Source: Candidatus Brocadiaceae bacterium (GTDB taxonomy: Bacteria; Planctomycetota; Brocadiia; SM23-32). From it: a stretch of DNA of 7,277 nt. Position numbers and translations under genes: made by a program. The stretch is from assembly GCA_003551785.1 (NCBI GenBank), contig PUNP01000807.1, positions 1 to 7,277 of the forward strand, written 5' to 3'. Positions within the stretch are counted from its first letter, which is position 1. Each line of letters opens with the position of its first letter. The notes under the pieces are model-generated. The model was not told the origin of the DNA. It searched no databases and saw only the letters and a program-made list of their open reading frames with translations. This document shows, piece after piece, positions 1 through 6,530 of the stretch.

Positions 1-16
1 TGCAAAACAACAGGAT

Positions 17-93
17 GCGCCCGTAGCTCAGGCGGATAGAGCGGCGGTTTCCTAAACCGCAGGTCGCAGGTTCAAGTCCTGCCGGGCGTACCA
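17..93 (+). tRNA. tRNA-Arg (anticodon CCT)
   Basis: The stretch folds as a full cloverleaf. The acceptor arm is 17-23 with 83-89, closed by a G-U pair at the first position. The D stem is 26-29 with 39-42, the anticodon stem 44-48 with 56-60, and the T stem GCAGG/CCTGC has the loop TTCAAGT. The anticodon loop TTCCTAA places CCT at 51-53, which reads the rare Arg codon AGG. The discriminator base is A90 and the CCA end (91-93) is encoded in the DNA. The 3' half of tRNA-Arg genes is a common landing site for integrating elements, which fits the debris downstream. Confidence 0.97.
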
Positions 94-101
94 CTCAAAA
101 C

Positions 102-140
102 AAGCCTCAGTGGCCTCGAAAGGGCTTCTGGGGCTTTTCT
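102..140 (+). terminator. Hairpin terminator after tRNA-Arg
   Basis: AAGCCTCAG (102-110) pairs with CTGGGGCTT (128-136) over nine positions, one of them T-G. The loop can form a small inner GCC/GGC stem (113-115 with 123-125). A short T-rich run follows (135-138), as in an intrinsic terminator. It lies just 9 bases past the tRNA CCA end. The outer stem is also a plausible 3' end for the minus-strand frame that stops at 139-141, so it may work in both directions. Confidence 0.65.
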
Positions 141-324
141 ATTGCATTTCCAGTGAATCTCTATTTTCCATATCTTTACCGCATTTTCCATCTGTAGCAC
201 TATTTTTTGTCCCCATTCGTGTCCCCACTGGGTCATGTACATTATAGTGTGTAAAAAGGCATTTAATAAAGCTTCGTGACGAATAATTCTCAGCAGTTGT
301 AGAGACCGCTCCATCATGACAATT
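139..324 (-). pseudogene. Possible tail of a decayed tyrosine integrase
   Basis: A minus-strand frame is open from the TAA at 325-327 down to a TAG at 139-141. It encodes the stretch HDPVGTRMGTKNSATDG; the GTRMGTK part lies at 205-228. Tails with repeated 'GT.xGT' shortly before the stop are, in my experience, common in tyrosine (phage-type) integrases of genomic islands. These often sit tail-on next to a tRNA gene, exactly as here. No catalytic Arg or Tyr box is present, so at most the last 50 or so residues survive. The similarity rests on a short low-information motif and could be chance. The underlying DNA is a direct repeat TGTCCCCA at 208-215 and 220-227. Confidence 0.3.
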
Positions 325-390
325 TTACGTTTTCAGCCTTGCCAATCTGACAAACTCACATCATCCGGATGTTATGCCTGCACTTGATAC

Positions 391-431
391 GCATTTCTTA
401 CACCCCGAAGGCTAGGGACTTGGCCGAAAAG
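391..431. repeat. Interspersed repeat, copy 1 (pairs with 6419-6460)
   Basis: This stretch matches 6419-6460 at about 38 of 42 aligned positions, with one single-base indel and three substitutions; the similarity stops sharply on both sides. Inside it, GGCTA (410-414) can pair with TGGCC (421-425) around the loop GGGACT. The substitution between copies in this part falls in the loop (GGGACT against GGGACG), so the stem is kept. Both copies lie outside intact genes: this one precedes the transposase debris, the other precedes purC. I do not know a named family for it. A 10-base palindrome CATCCGGATG lies just upstream at 362-371. Confidence 0.75.
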
Positions 432-441
432 TCACGACATA

Positions 442-514
442 AGGCAAGGATGCCTGTCATACGTATAGCACGCATCCCTGCGTGTGCCTTGGACAGGCAA
501 GATGCCTGTCATAC
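442..514. repeat. Direct repeat pair with nested palindromes (REP/MITE-like)
   Basis: Near-identical units occur at 442-462 and 495-514, differing by one extra G; both end in GATGCCTGTCATAC. Between them lies a CACGCA (469-474) / TGCGTG (479-484) hairpin with loop TCCC. The second unit overlaps a perfect palindrome, ACAGGCA (493-499) with TGCCTGT (503-509). GACAGGCA (492-499) can pair equally well with the TGCCTGTC of the first unit (451-458) or of the second (503-510), giving two alternative folds. Short palindromic units of this kind are typical of REP-like or MITE-like intergenic repeats. No gene is encoded here. Confidence 0.7.
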
Positions 515-561
515 ATTCCACCAGCAAACTTTTTGGATAAGCAAATTGCGGAGGCTTTTGA

Positions 562-741
562 CGGCCATCCCATGAACGTAAACTTGACGGGGAAGGCGAA
601 GCGCATCTTATTGCGATTGCCTGTAAAGAGCACCCTGAAGGACATGATTGTTGGACTTTGGGGATGCTTGCTGATGAACTTGTAAGACTGAAGGTAGTCG
701 ATACAACATCAGCACAGACTGTGCGCAGGACTCTAAAAAAA
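562..741 (+). pseudogene. IS630-family transposase fragment
   Basis: The plus frame through 592 reads KLDGEGEAHLIAIACKEHP, then WTLGMLADELV and later TVRRTLKK. This is the helix-turn-helix linker region of IS630-family transposases, in which 'LDGE.EAHLIALAC..PPEG...WTL..LAD.LV.L..V..IS..TVRRTLKK' is characteristic. It covers about 60 codons, against roughly 330-360 for an intact enzyme. A stop at 559-561 cuts the frame on the left. After 741 the frame stays open to 840 but the family sequence is lost, and there is no DDE catalytic domain. I saw no terminal inverted repeats. It is an old, non-functional remnant. Confidence 0.82.
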
Positions 742-841
742 CGCCAGGGAGCGGTTCGTGCCAGAATGAAACGCTTTTGTCTTTTCCTATCCCAGCTCTT
801 TTCCACAATCTATCATATTGTTTTTCAGCAAGATAACTAAC

Positions 842-1070
842 TTCCTCTCACTTGAATCGAGGTCTGGCATGTCAGTTGCTTATTAAATTACCACGTGTCA
901 AGGGGTATAGAGTTCGTCACGGCCGATATAAAGCAAAAAGCGGGAAAACGAAGTGCAAGGAGCGGACAAAAAGATGACCCGGCTGCAGATGGCCGCTCGG
1001 GTGAGAGTAGAATTCGGGCTGCCTGAAAAGTGATGGCTGAGTTTCAATTTTATGAGGGTTCAGAGATTAA
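842..1070. other. Intergenic region before the three-gene operon
   Basis: No gene is recognised here. A frame at 932-1033 contains an ATG at 974 and would encode MTRLQMAARVRVEFGLPEK after it; it does not match a family I know and has no convincing ribosome binding site. A weak promoter candidate is TTAAAT (883-888), 17 bases, TATAGA (906-911). A second AT-rich -10-like hexamer TATAAA is at 926-931. One of these may serve the operon starting at 1071, but neither is strong. Confidence 0.4.
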
Positions 1071-3473
1071 ATGATAAACAAGATTAAAAACTGCAGGTCC
1101 GGAGGTATGTTGCGGCAAATTTCCTTCTTTACTGCCATACTGATAATTTGCGGTCCGGCTGGAGGAATGGCCTTGGCCGGGCACGAAAACCCGGAGGCGA
1201 TAGATATTATCGCATTGCCGGAAGATATCCCTGAGCTTTTTGCCATCGCCGCCCCCGCACTGACGCAAGTGCAAAGAGGTGAGAATGGAACGTTTCTGCT
1301 ATCCGCCTCCAACTCTCCACAACCGGAAACCGCTGATTTACTTGAACGTTTAGATACTTTAAATTTTCTGGTTTTGACATCAGATTCAAATAAAAAGCAC
1401 GAACAGTTATCCTTACCCCCGGATTCAGACTCTATGCAAATAAGTAAGGATCTCGGCGCGGCAAGTATTGAGATTGCCCGAAAATTCTGGGAAAGTGCTG
1501 AAAAAGCGGTGCTTACACCGAAAACTGACCACAGGGCAATGATTCAGGGTGCCGCGCTGGCTGCTCATCTGGAGGCGCCATTGATATTAAGCGGGGACGA
1601 CCCGGCACAAGAGCAAGAGGCCGTAAAGCGTATCTTGAACGAGCTTCAAGTTGACAAAATCTTCCGAGTGAAGGAAGAAAAGAGACATGCCGATTACCTG
1701 CCAGAAGAACTGGAGCAGGACATTGAACATCTGAATGCCACTGAAACCCAAAAGCGGGTGGCAGCAGAGATAGGCCGTGAAGATGCCGTAGCGATAGTTC
1801 TTACACGTTTGCCGAGTGAGGAAAACGCCTCGCCCTGGCTTGCTCCTTATTACAGTCTCAAAAGAAACGCTCCCATAGCGATAACCGATTCATCCGACAC
1901 TGAGATGGCAACTTCCGAAGTCATGCGGCTGATCGAGAATAATGATCTTGCTCCCCGCTCTGTGGCAATTCTGGGCGATGAGGAAGCTATCTCAAGAAAA
2001 ACTGTCGAGGTGGGGGACACCAGTAATGAAAGAGAACTTGATCCGGATGTAGAAAACAGAGACGACAAACGGGATGAGCCGCTAGTTTACGAGGTGGATG
2101 TGGAACCCTGCATGCCCGCCAACACAGAAGAGCCCCCTTCGTACGGAGTTGGGCGAATCCCTTTCTCATCAGCGCAACAGACCGTCACCTTTCTTACACG
2201 TGGTTTCATCCGGGATCAGCTTCTGGCCGAAACAGAACCACAGGCAATGATGGCGGCTAATGCCGATTCTGCATTCCGGGGCCTCCCCCTTTCCGAAACG
2301 ATGGCCAGGCTTTCCGCCGCCGAATTCGAGAACGTGGAGTTACAGATTGAAGAGTTTTACGGTGACTCTGTCAGCGAAGAAAAAGCTGATAAAACGGCAC
2401 GGCAAGGCAATCTGATCATTTACCACGGCCATACCGGTAATGAAGACTTTCTCCCGGACTCGGCGAGTCCCCAACACGAACAAGCCCCGGACCATGCCCC
2501 TGCTCCTGAGGAGGAAAGGGATTATCATTATGACGACCGCGATGATGAGGATATGCACGACCCCGATTACCCCTTTCCGGATCAGGTAGAAGATGAGCAC
2601 CGGGATGCAATTCATGATCCCGACCCCATGGTAGAACCTCCCGAATACAACCATCACGACGCCCTGGGACCCCAGGAAGAAAGGGAAGAAGATAATCCTG
2701 GAGAAAAAGAAGTGGAAGTTCCATCCGATCAACTAAAGGGGCTGCCCGTTGTTATCCTCCAGAGCTGCTCATCCCTCGGGCAGAGATTTTTTGACCGGAC
2801 CAACCCCTTTGGTGCAGCCGCCAAGATCGGCACGGATACATCCATGCATTCGGCCTCCGGCACGGCTTTTATCAAGATGTTCGCGGACTCTGTTCTTTAC
2901 AGAGACGCCACTCTGGGAGAGGCCCTGCGTTATGCCCGCACATATTTTATTTTACTGCAAAGCCTTAAAGATGCACGCGATCATACCCTGCAGCCTAAAA
3001 GTCAGCGTGCCGCTCTGAGTTTTCAGCTGTGGGGGGATCCGGAATTGCGTGTTTTCCCCCAGGGTATAGATAAGCCTCGGCAGAAGCCTGCACAGGTCCA
3101 ATTTGCCAGCTCCGACCCCGCAATGCTGGAGGTTAGCTTACCTTCAGTTGAAGATAAGGAAGTGCAGACAGATGATTACTTTGCCACGTTTTATCCGGAC
3201 GCCCAGGTGGCCGGCATTGTCAGGCGAATAGCAGATGATGAGCCGCGCAGAGTGGCGCCGATTCACTTTTTACGAAAAACTCTGCCGGCAGAAATAGAAA
3301 AACCATCGTCGGGCCGGCTTCACGTTAAAGACAATGATTCGATTGATGCTTTTTATAAAATCAATAATGAAAACAGGCATCTGTACGTAATATTCTATCC
3401 GGAAAAAAGGTATTACGCCGGTGAGACTTACCAGCTTGAATTCCGGGGAGGGGGACAGGATGATGAGCTATAA
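1071..3473 (+). CDS. Exported gingipain-like (C25, caspase-fold) cysteine peptidase with acidic insert
   Basis: An 800-residue protein. Residues 1-36 form a signal peptide: Lys/Arg-rich start, hydrophobic core around 17-30, likely cut after ALA (34-36). Residues about 130-200 and 227-308 are two related alpha/beta units (LAAHLEAPLILSG; YSLKRNAPIAIT) resembling cell-wall-binding repeat 2. GVGRIPF (359-365) matches the 'GRIP' motif of C25 peptidases. The clan CD His block is LIIYHGHTG (His452-Gly453), the Cys block VVILQSCSS (Cys566), and LWGDPELRV (Asp656) is the usual end of the C25 domain. About 120 more residues follow without a recognised sorting signal. Between His452 and Cys566 lies an acidic, His-rich insert (463-553). 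Proteolysis is inferred from these motifs. The ATG at 1071 has GAGGG 12 bases upstream. ATG 1107 (Met13) would give a tidier signal peptide, but its GGAGG is only one base away. The gene overlaps the next by 14 bases. Confidence 0.78.
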   Translation: MINKIKNCRSGGMLRQISFFTAILIICGPAGGMALAGHENPEAIDIIALPEDIPELFAIAAPALTQVQRGENGTFLLSASNSPQPETADLLERLDTLNFLVLTSDSNKKHEQLSLPPDSDSMQISKDLGAASIEIARKFWESAEKAVLTPKTDHRAMIQGAALAAHLEAPLILSGDDPAQEQEAVKRILNELQVDKIFRVKEEKRHADYLPEELEQDIEHLNATETQKRVAAEIGREDAVAIVLTRLPSEENASPWLAPYYSLKRNAPIAITDSSDTEMATSEVMRLIENNDLAPRSVAILGDEEAISRKTVEVGDTSNERELDPDVENRDDKRDEPLVYEVDVEPCMPANTEEPPSYGVGRIPFSSAQQTVTFLTRGFIRDQLLAETEPQAMMAANADSAFRGLPLSETMARLSAAEFENVELQIEEFYGDSVSEEKADKTARQGNLIIYHGHTGNEDFLPDSASPQHEQAPDHAPAPEEERDYHYDDRDDEDMHDPDYPFPDQVEDEHRDAIHDPDPMVEPPEYNHHDALGPQEEREEDNPGEKEVEVPSDQLKGLPVVILQSCSSLGQRFFDRTNPFGAAAKIGTDTSMHSASGTAFIKMFADSVLYRDATLGEALRYARTYFILLQSLKDARDHTLQPKSQRAALSFQLWGDPELRVFPQGIDKPRQKPAQVQFASSDPAMLEVSLPSVEDKEVQTDDYFATFYPDAQVAGIVRRIADDEPRRVAPIHFLRKTLPAEIEKPSSGRLHVKDNDSIDAFYKINNENRHLYVIFYPEKRYYAGETYQLEFRGGGQDDEL

Positions 3474-5097
3474 CCTTTCCTGTTCCGGGCAGTCGACTAT
3501 ATTGCGCAGCAGGCGATATGTCCGGTGGGCGGTCGCACTGCTTGTCCTGACTGCCGTTTTTTGTCTGGGACTGCGTTTCACCGGATCCCGGCACTATCAA
3601 AGCCAGCCCGATGAAAGGACATGGAAACTAACTTACCAACTTATGTTTGAGTCGGAAGAGCCAGGTTCTCAGCTCTACATCGCTTTCCCCCCTGACAACG
3701 CTAATTGCCGTGTTTTCAAAAGTAACATACGTGGGGAAAAAACACCTTCGGAGGGAGCACGGTTTAGAAAGGCCCTCCTTGAATCGTCCCGTAAGAGCCA
3801 GGACCGTGAACTTAAAATAACTGCTTCCCAGCAGGGTAAGTACCAAATCATGGTGGATTTAGGTATTCACAGCAATAATGAGGAAACTTCATCGAAAGAG
3901 AACCCATCAGAAAACCTGAATCCTGAAGAGCACAGGCGGTATCTGGCCGACGAGCCGGGCATTCAGGTTAAAAGTAAAGAAGTTCTTGCAGTTTTTGACG
4001 AGCTTCAGTCAGAAACCGTGTCCAAAACCCATTTAATTACTCAGCTATTCAAGCACTGTTATCACAATATTGAGAACCGGGAGGCCGACAATGGAACAAC
4101 TGCCGTGGAAGCTTTGAGAGCCGGGAGGGCAGATGCTTTGGGCCGTGCCCGCGCCTTTATCGCTCTGTGCCGGACCGGTGGAATTCCGGCCCGGCTGATC
4201 GGCGGGTTCGAACTTAAAGAGACAAATAATGTTGTGCCCCACTTCTGGGCTGAAGCTTTCGTGGATAAAGAGTGGATACCGTTCGATCCTCTGAATGGTT
4301 ACGAAGGGGAAATGCCACACCATTATCAGGTGCTTCGGCGCGGACGGACGTCCATAGTGCGCAGTTCAGGAGTTGATGGTCTCCGGAAAAGAATCTCGAT
4401 TTCTGAGATTCACCCTTCGGCAGGGCTTTCATCGGCTCATTTATTTCCGGGGGAAGGTTATCCTTTAGCCGGAATGTTCAATCTGCGGCGCCTGCCGCTG
4501 GAGCTGCAGCCCAACCTGGCTATTTTGCTGATCTTCCCCCTTGCCGCACTGCTCACAGTACTATTCAGAACCCTTGTCGGAGTGGATACGGTCGGAAGTT
4601 TCACCCCTGCCCTGCTTGCTCTGAGTTTCGTCTATACCGGCTGGCAAATAGGGACGATGATTTTGGTCCTGGTGGTTTTTATCGGCCTGATCGGTCGGGC
4701 TTTCCTGGATAGAATGGACCTGCTGCTTTTGCCGCGATTGAGCGTTATTCTTACTCTCGTGGTGTTGGGGATGATTCTGGGAGTCTCAATAATTGAACAT
4801 ACGACCATTCATCAGACAGGCGGCCTTTTTCTTCTCCCTATTGTCATCACGACATTGATTATCGAACAGGTTTATTCGGCCAAAGAGGATGAAGGCAATC
4901 CATATCTGCTGCGCCTTCTTGCGGGCACCTTGATTGTAGCTTTTTTCTGCTACCTGCTTTTGAACTGGGAAACGGCGGGGCAGATTCTTCTCAGCTACCC
5001 TGAACTGCATTTCTTTACACTGGCTGCGTTAATTCTGCTGGGCAGCTACAGGGGATACCGTTTGTCAGAGCTGTGGCGTTTCAGGGACTTAAGGTAA
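3460..5097 (+). CDS. Inactive transglutaminase fused to a seven-helix membrane domain
   Basis: A 545-residue protein of the 'inactive transglutaminase fused to 7 transmembrane helices' type. One helix spans about 22-40; a beta-rich region and a transglutaminase-like domain (about 170-290) should face the periplasm. Seven helices follow from about 353 to 530 with the family signatures GSFTPALLALSF (from 379) and LLPRLSVILTL. The transglutaminase core has GIPARLIGG, then HFWAEAF (His261) and WIPFDP (Asp276). The catalytic Cys position, fixed by its spacing to GIPAR, is Ala226, so cross-linking activity is not expected; a binding or sensing role is inferred. I chose ATG 3460 because a strong GGGGAGGGGGA run ends about five bases upstream. 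ATG 3463 is equally possible, and GTG 3421 would give 558 residues with a longer overlap. The overlap with the protease gene and the 25-base gap to the ligase gene indicate one operon. Confidence 0.9.
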   Translation: MMSYNLSCSGQSTILRSRRYVRWAVALLVLTAVFCLGLRFTGSRHYQSQPDERTWKLTYQLMFESEEPGSQLYIAFPPDNANCRVFKSNIRGEKTPSEGARFRKALLESSRKSQDRELKITASQQGKYQIMVDLGIHSNNEETSSKENPSENLNPEEHRRYLADEPGIQVKSKEVLAVFDELQSETVSKTHLITQLFKHCYHNIENREADNGTTAVEALRAGRADALGRARAFIALCRTGGIPARLIGGFELKETNNVVPHFWAEAFVDKEWIPFDPLNGYEGEMPHHYQVLRRGRTSIVRSSGVDGLRKRISISEIHPSAGLSSAHLFPGEGYPLAGMFNLRRLPLELQPNLAILLIFPLAALLTVLFRTLVGVDTVGSFTPALLALSFVYTGWQIGTMILVLVVFIGLIGRAFLDRMDLLLLPRLSVILTLVVLGMILGVSIIEHTTIHQTGGLFLLPIVITTLIIEQVYSAKEDEGNPYLLRLLAGTLIVAFFCYLLLNWETAGQILLSYPELHFFTLAALILLGSYRGYRLSELWRFRDLR

Positions 5098-5122
5098 AAT
5101 CTGTTGGTCAGTAAAATATGCT

Positions 5123-6091
5123 ATGACCCCGTCAACAAATATAAAATTATGGAAAAACATTCATGGCCTTCGACGAAAGGGGATTTTAGGCCTGAACAGG
5201 AGGAATGTTGATTACCTCCTCCCACGCAACCCCCGCCCTTCTTATCAGCAAGTAGATAACAAACTGGCTACCAAAGAGATATGCCAGTCACATGGAATTA
5301 AAGTGCCCGAAACATATGTTATCATTAAAAAGCGCGGTGAAGTGACAACGGTTCCGCAGCGCATCCGGAACAGGCCTCGTTTTGCCGTTAAACCCGCCGG
5401 CGGATCAAGCGGGCGCGGAATACTGGTAATAGATGGTGGAAATAGCGGGGAAAACAAGCCCCTTCCAAAAAACTCCATAAGCCCCGGGGAGCTCAAATAT
5501 CACATTTTAAAAATTTTGTCCGGACTTTATTCTCTCGACGGCCTGCCCGATCAGGCGATAATTGAGCAGTGTATATCAGTGCATCCGGGTTTTAAAGGTT
5601 TTTCTCCCGCCGGCCTTCCTGATATCAGAATAATTGTTTACCGTGGCGTACCGACCATGGCTATGGCTCGCCTGCCAACTGTAGCTTCGGAAGGCCGGGC
5701 CAACCTCCATCAGGGAGCTATCGGGCTCGGGATCCATCTCGACAGTGGCAAAACCTTTGGTGGAGTTCAGGAAAACCGTTCGGTCCATATCCACCCCGAT
5801 ACAAAGCATCCACTGCCTGACATTCATATTCCTTGCTGGCCCGATATACTTAAAGGCGCAATTAAACTGGGAGACGCCCTGAACCTGGGACTTATCGGGG
5901 TCGATTATGCCATTGATGCTCAATCCGGGCCGGTTGTTCTGGAAGCCAATGCTCGTCCCGGATTATCAATTCAGATTGCAAACCGGTCCGGCCTGGCTCC
6001 ACGCTTTGCTTTTGTTGACAATCAGCAACCGGAATCCTTAAATAAAAAACAAAAACTGGAACTGGCCTTTAAATTGGAAGAAACACTCTGA
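5123..6091 (+). CDS. Alpha-L-glutamate ligase-like ATP-grasp protein (RimK-related)
   Basis: A 322-residue cytoplasmic protein with no signal peptide or membrane helix. It follows the 'alpha-L-glutamate ligase-related' family closely along its length. The N-terminal signature is GLNRRNVDYL (23-32) with VDNKLATK (44-51). The ATP-grasp fold shows FAVKPAGGSSGRGI (Lys90 and the Gly-rich loop), AIIEQCI (Glu148), LPDIRIIV (165-172), ANLHQGAIG (193-201), and the metal and phosphate residues Asp261, Glu274 and Asn276 in VVLEANARPG. Such enzymes use ATP to join a carboxylate to an amine through an acyl phosphate. The natural substrate of this branch is not known to me. The catalytic residues look intact. 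The ATG at 5123 has only a weak ribosome binding site, so translation may depend on the upstream gene 25 bases away. The length agrees with the family. Confidence 0.92.
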   Translation: MTPSTNIKLWKNIHGLRRKGILGLNRRNVDYLLPRNPRPSYQQVDNKLATKEICQSHGIKVPETYVIIKKRGEVTTVPQRIRNRPRFAVKPAGGSSGRGILVIDGGNSGENKPLPKNSISPGELKYHILKILSGLYSLDGLPDQAIIEQCISVHPGFKGFSPAGLPDIRIIVYRGVPTMAMARLPTVASEGRANLHQGAIGLGIHLDSGKTFGGVQENRSVHIHPDTKHPLPDIHIPCWPDILKGAIKLGDALNLGLIGVDYAIDAQSGPVVLEANARPGLSIQIANRSGLAPRFAFVDNQQPESLNKKQKLELAFKLEETL

Positions 6092-6098
6092 TGTTTGA

Positions 6099-6374
6099 AG
6101 TATCGGAACACAGCAAGAAGGCTATTATAAATACTTGTCAGACTTAATTGCTGCTGATTACGACAGAACGAAAGGCAGGTATGGAGAACGGGGGGAACAG
6201 TACGTGCATATGGAAGTCGGCCACGCAGGCAGGAATATCTACCTTCAATGCGAAGCACTCGGATTGGGAACAGTCGCCGTGGGCGCCTTTCCCGACAATG
6301 AAGTGGAAAGGCTTCTGGATATGCCCGAATATCTGGATGCACTGTACATTATGCCGGTCGGTTATACAGAATAA
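6099..6374 (+). pseudogene. 5'-truncated nitroreductase (SagB-type) fragment
   Basis: The frame opens after a TGA at 6096-6098 and ends at TAA 6372-6374. It encodes RYGERGEQYVHMEVGHAGRN, then LQCEALGLGTVAVGAF and LYIMPVGYTE. This is the C-terminal part of SagB-like nitroreductases (FMN-dependent oxidoreductases), where 'YG.RG..YV..E.GHA.QN..LQA.ALGLGTV.IGAF' and 'LY..PVG' are standard. About 90 residues are left of roughly 200-250, so the N-terminal FMN-binding half is gone. The only start is a TTG at 6135 or the internal ATG of HME, and no good ribosome binding site is seen. It begins a few bases after the ligase stop, so the junction probably marks a deletion. Translation of a 79-residue product is possible but unlikely to be functional. 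Confidence 0.8.
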
Positions 6375-6418
6375 TTACAAAATCAATTGAATGTATAACG
6401 GGATATTCCCCCTAAGCC

Positions 6419-6460
6419 GCATTTCTCACAACCCGTAAGGCTAGGGACGTGGCCGAAAAG
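6419..6460. repeat. Interspersed repeat, copy 2 (pairs with 391-431)
   Basis: This copy matches 391-431 over its full length with three substitutions and one extra T. The GGCTA (6439-6443) / TGGCC (6450-6454) stem is kept with the loop GGGACG. It lies 44 bases after the nitroreductase remnant and directly before the foldable stretch upstream of purC. The two copies are in the same orientation, about 6 kb apart, and bracket both the three-gene operon and most of the pseudogene debris. Confidence 0.75.
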
Positions 6461-6530
6461 GTGCAAACTACAACCTACGGGCAAGCCTCCAGCGGCGCAA
6501 ATCGTTCTGTTGGACTGGATCGGTTTGCAC
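6461..6530 (+). other. Long-stem foldable element upstream of purC
   Basis: GTGCAAAC (6461-6468) is the exact reverse complement of GTTTGCAC (6523-6530). Nested inside, TCCAG (6488-6492) matches CTGGA (6515-6519). The element starts at the very base where repeat copy 2 ends, so both may be parts of one larger repeat. It lies upstream of the predicted purC promoter start point, so it would not be in that transcript; a DNA-level or read-through role is equally open. It does not resemble a purine riboswitch or any other RNA family I know. Confidence 0.4.

Noticed and set aside
442..514. CRISPR array
   Set aside because: Only two repeat units are present, they are palindromic and slightly unequal, and no third unit or cas gene is seen.
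974..1033. Short frame MTRLQMAARVRVEFGLPEK upstream of the operon
   Set aside because: It has a gene-like residue mix, perhaps another transposase scrap, but I cannot link it to any family and it has no start signals.
1033..1074. A 13-codon frame (MAEFQFYEGSEIK) whose stop overlaps the ATG at 1071 as ATGA
   Set aside because: The overlap looks like translational coupling, but the frame is tiny, has a poor ribosome binding site and no recognised sequence, so chance is the simpler reading.
2340..2732. Long minus-strand open frames opposite the acidic insert of the protease gene
   Set aside because: They arise from the skewed Asp/Glu/His codons on the plus strand, have no family motifs or ribosome binding site, and lie fully inside a well-supported gene.
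4045..4323. Minus-strand open frame inside the transglutaminase-7TM gene
   Set aside because: It is antisense to the conserved transglutaminase core, whose protein motifs firmly fix the plus frame.
6091..6147. An 18-codon frame starting with ATG at 6091, overlapping the ligase stop codon (ATGA-like)
   Set aside because: It ends after 18 codons, lies in a different frame from the nitroreductase remnant and shows no family similarity.
6400..6412. GGGA-TAT-TCCC small hairpin as a terminator after the nitroreductase remnant
   Set aside because: Only four base pairs and no T-run follow it.
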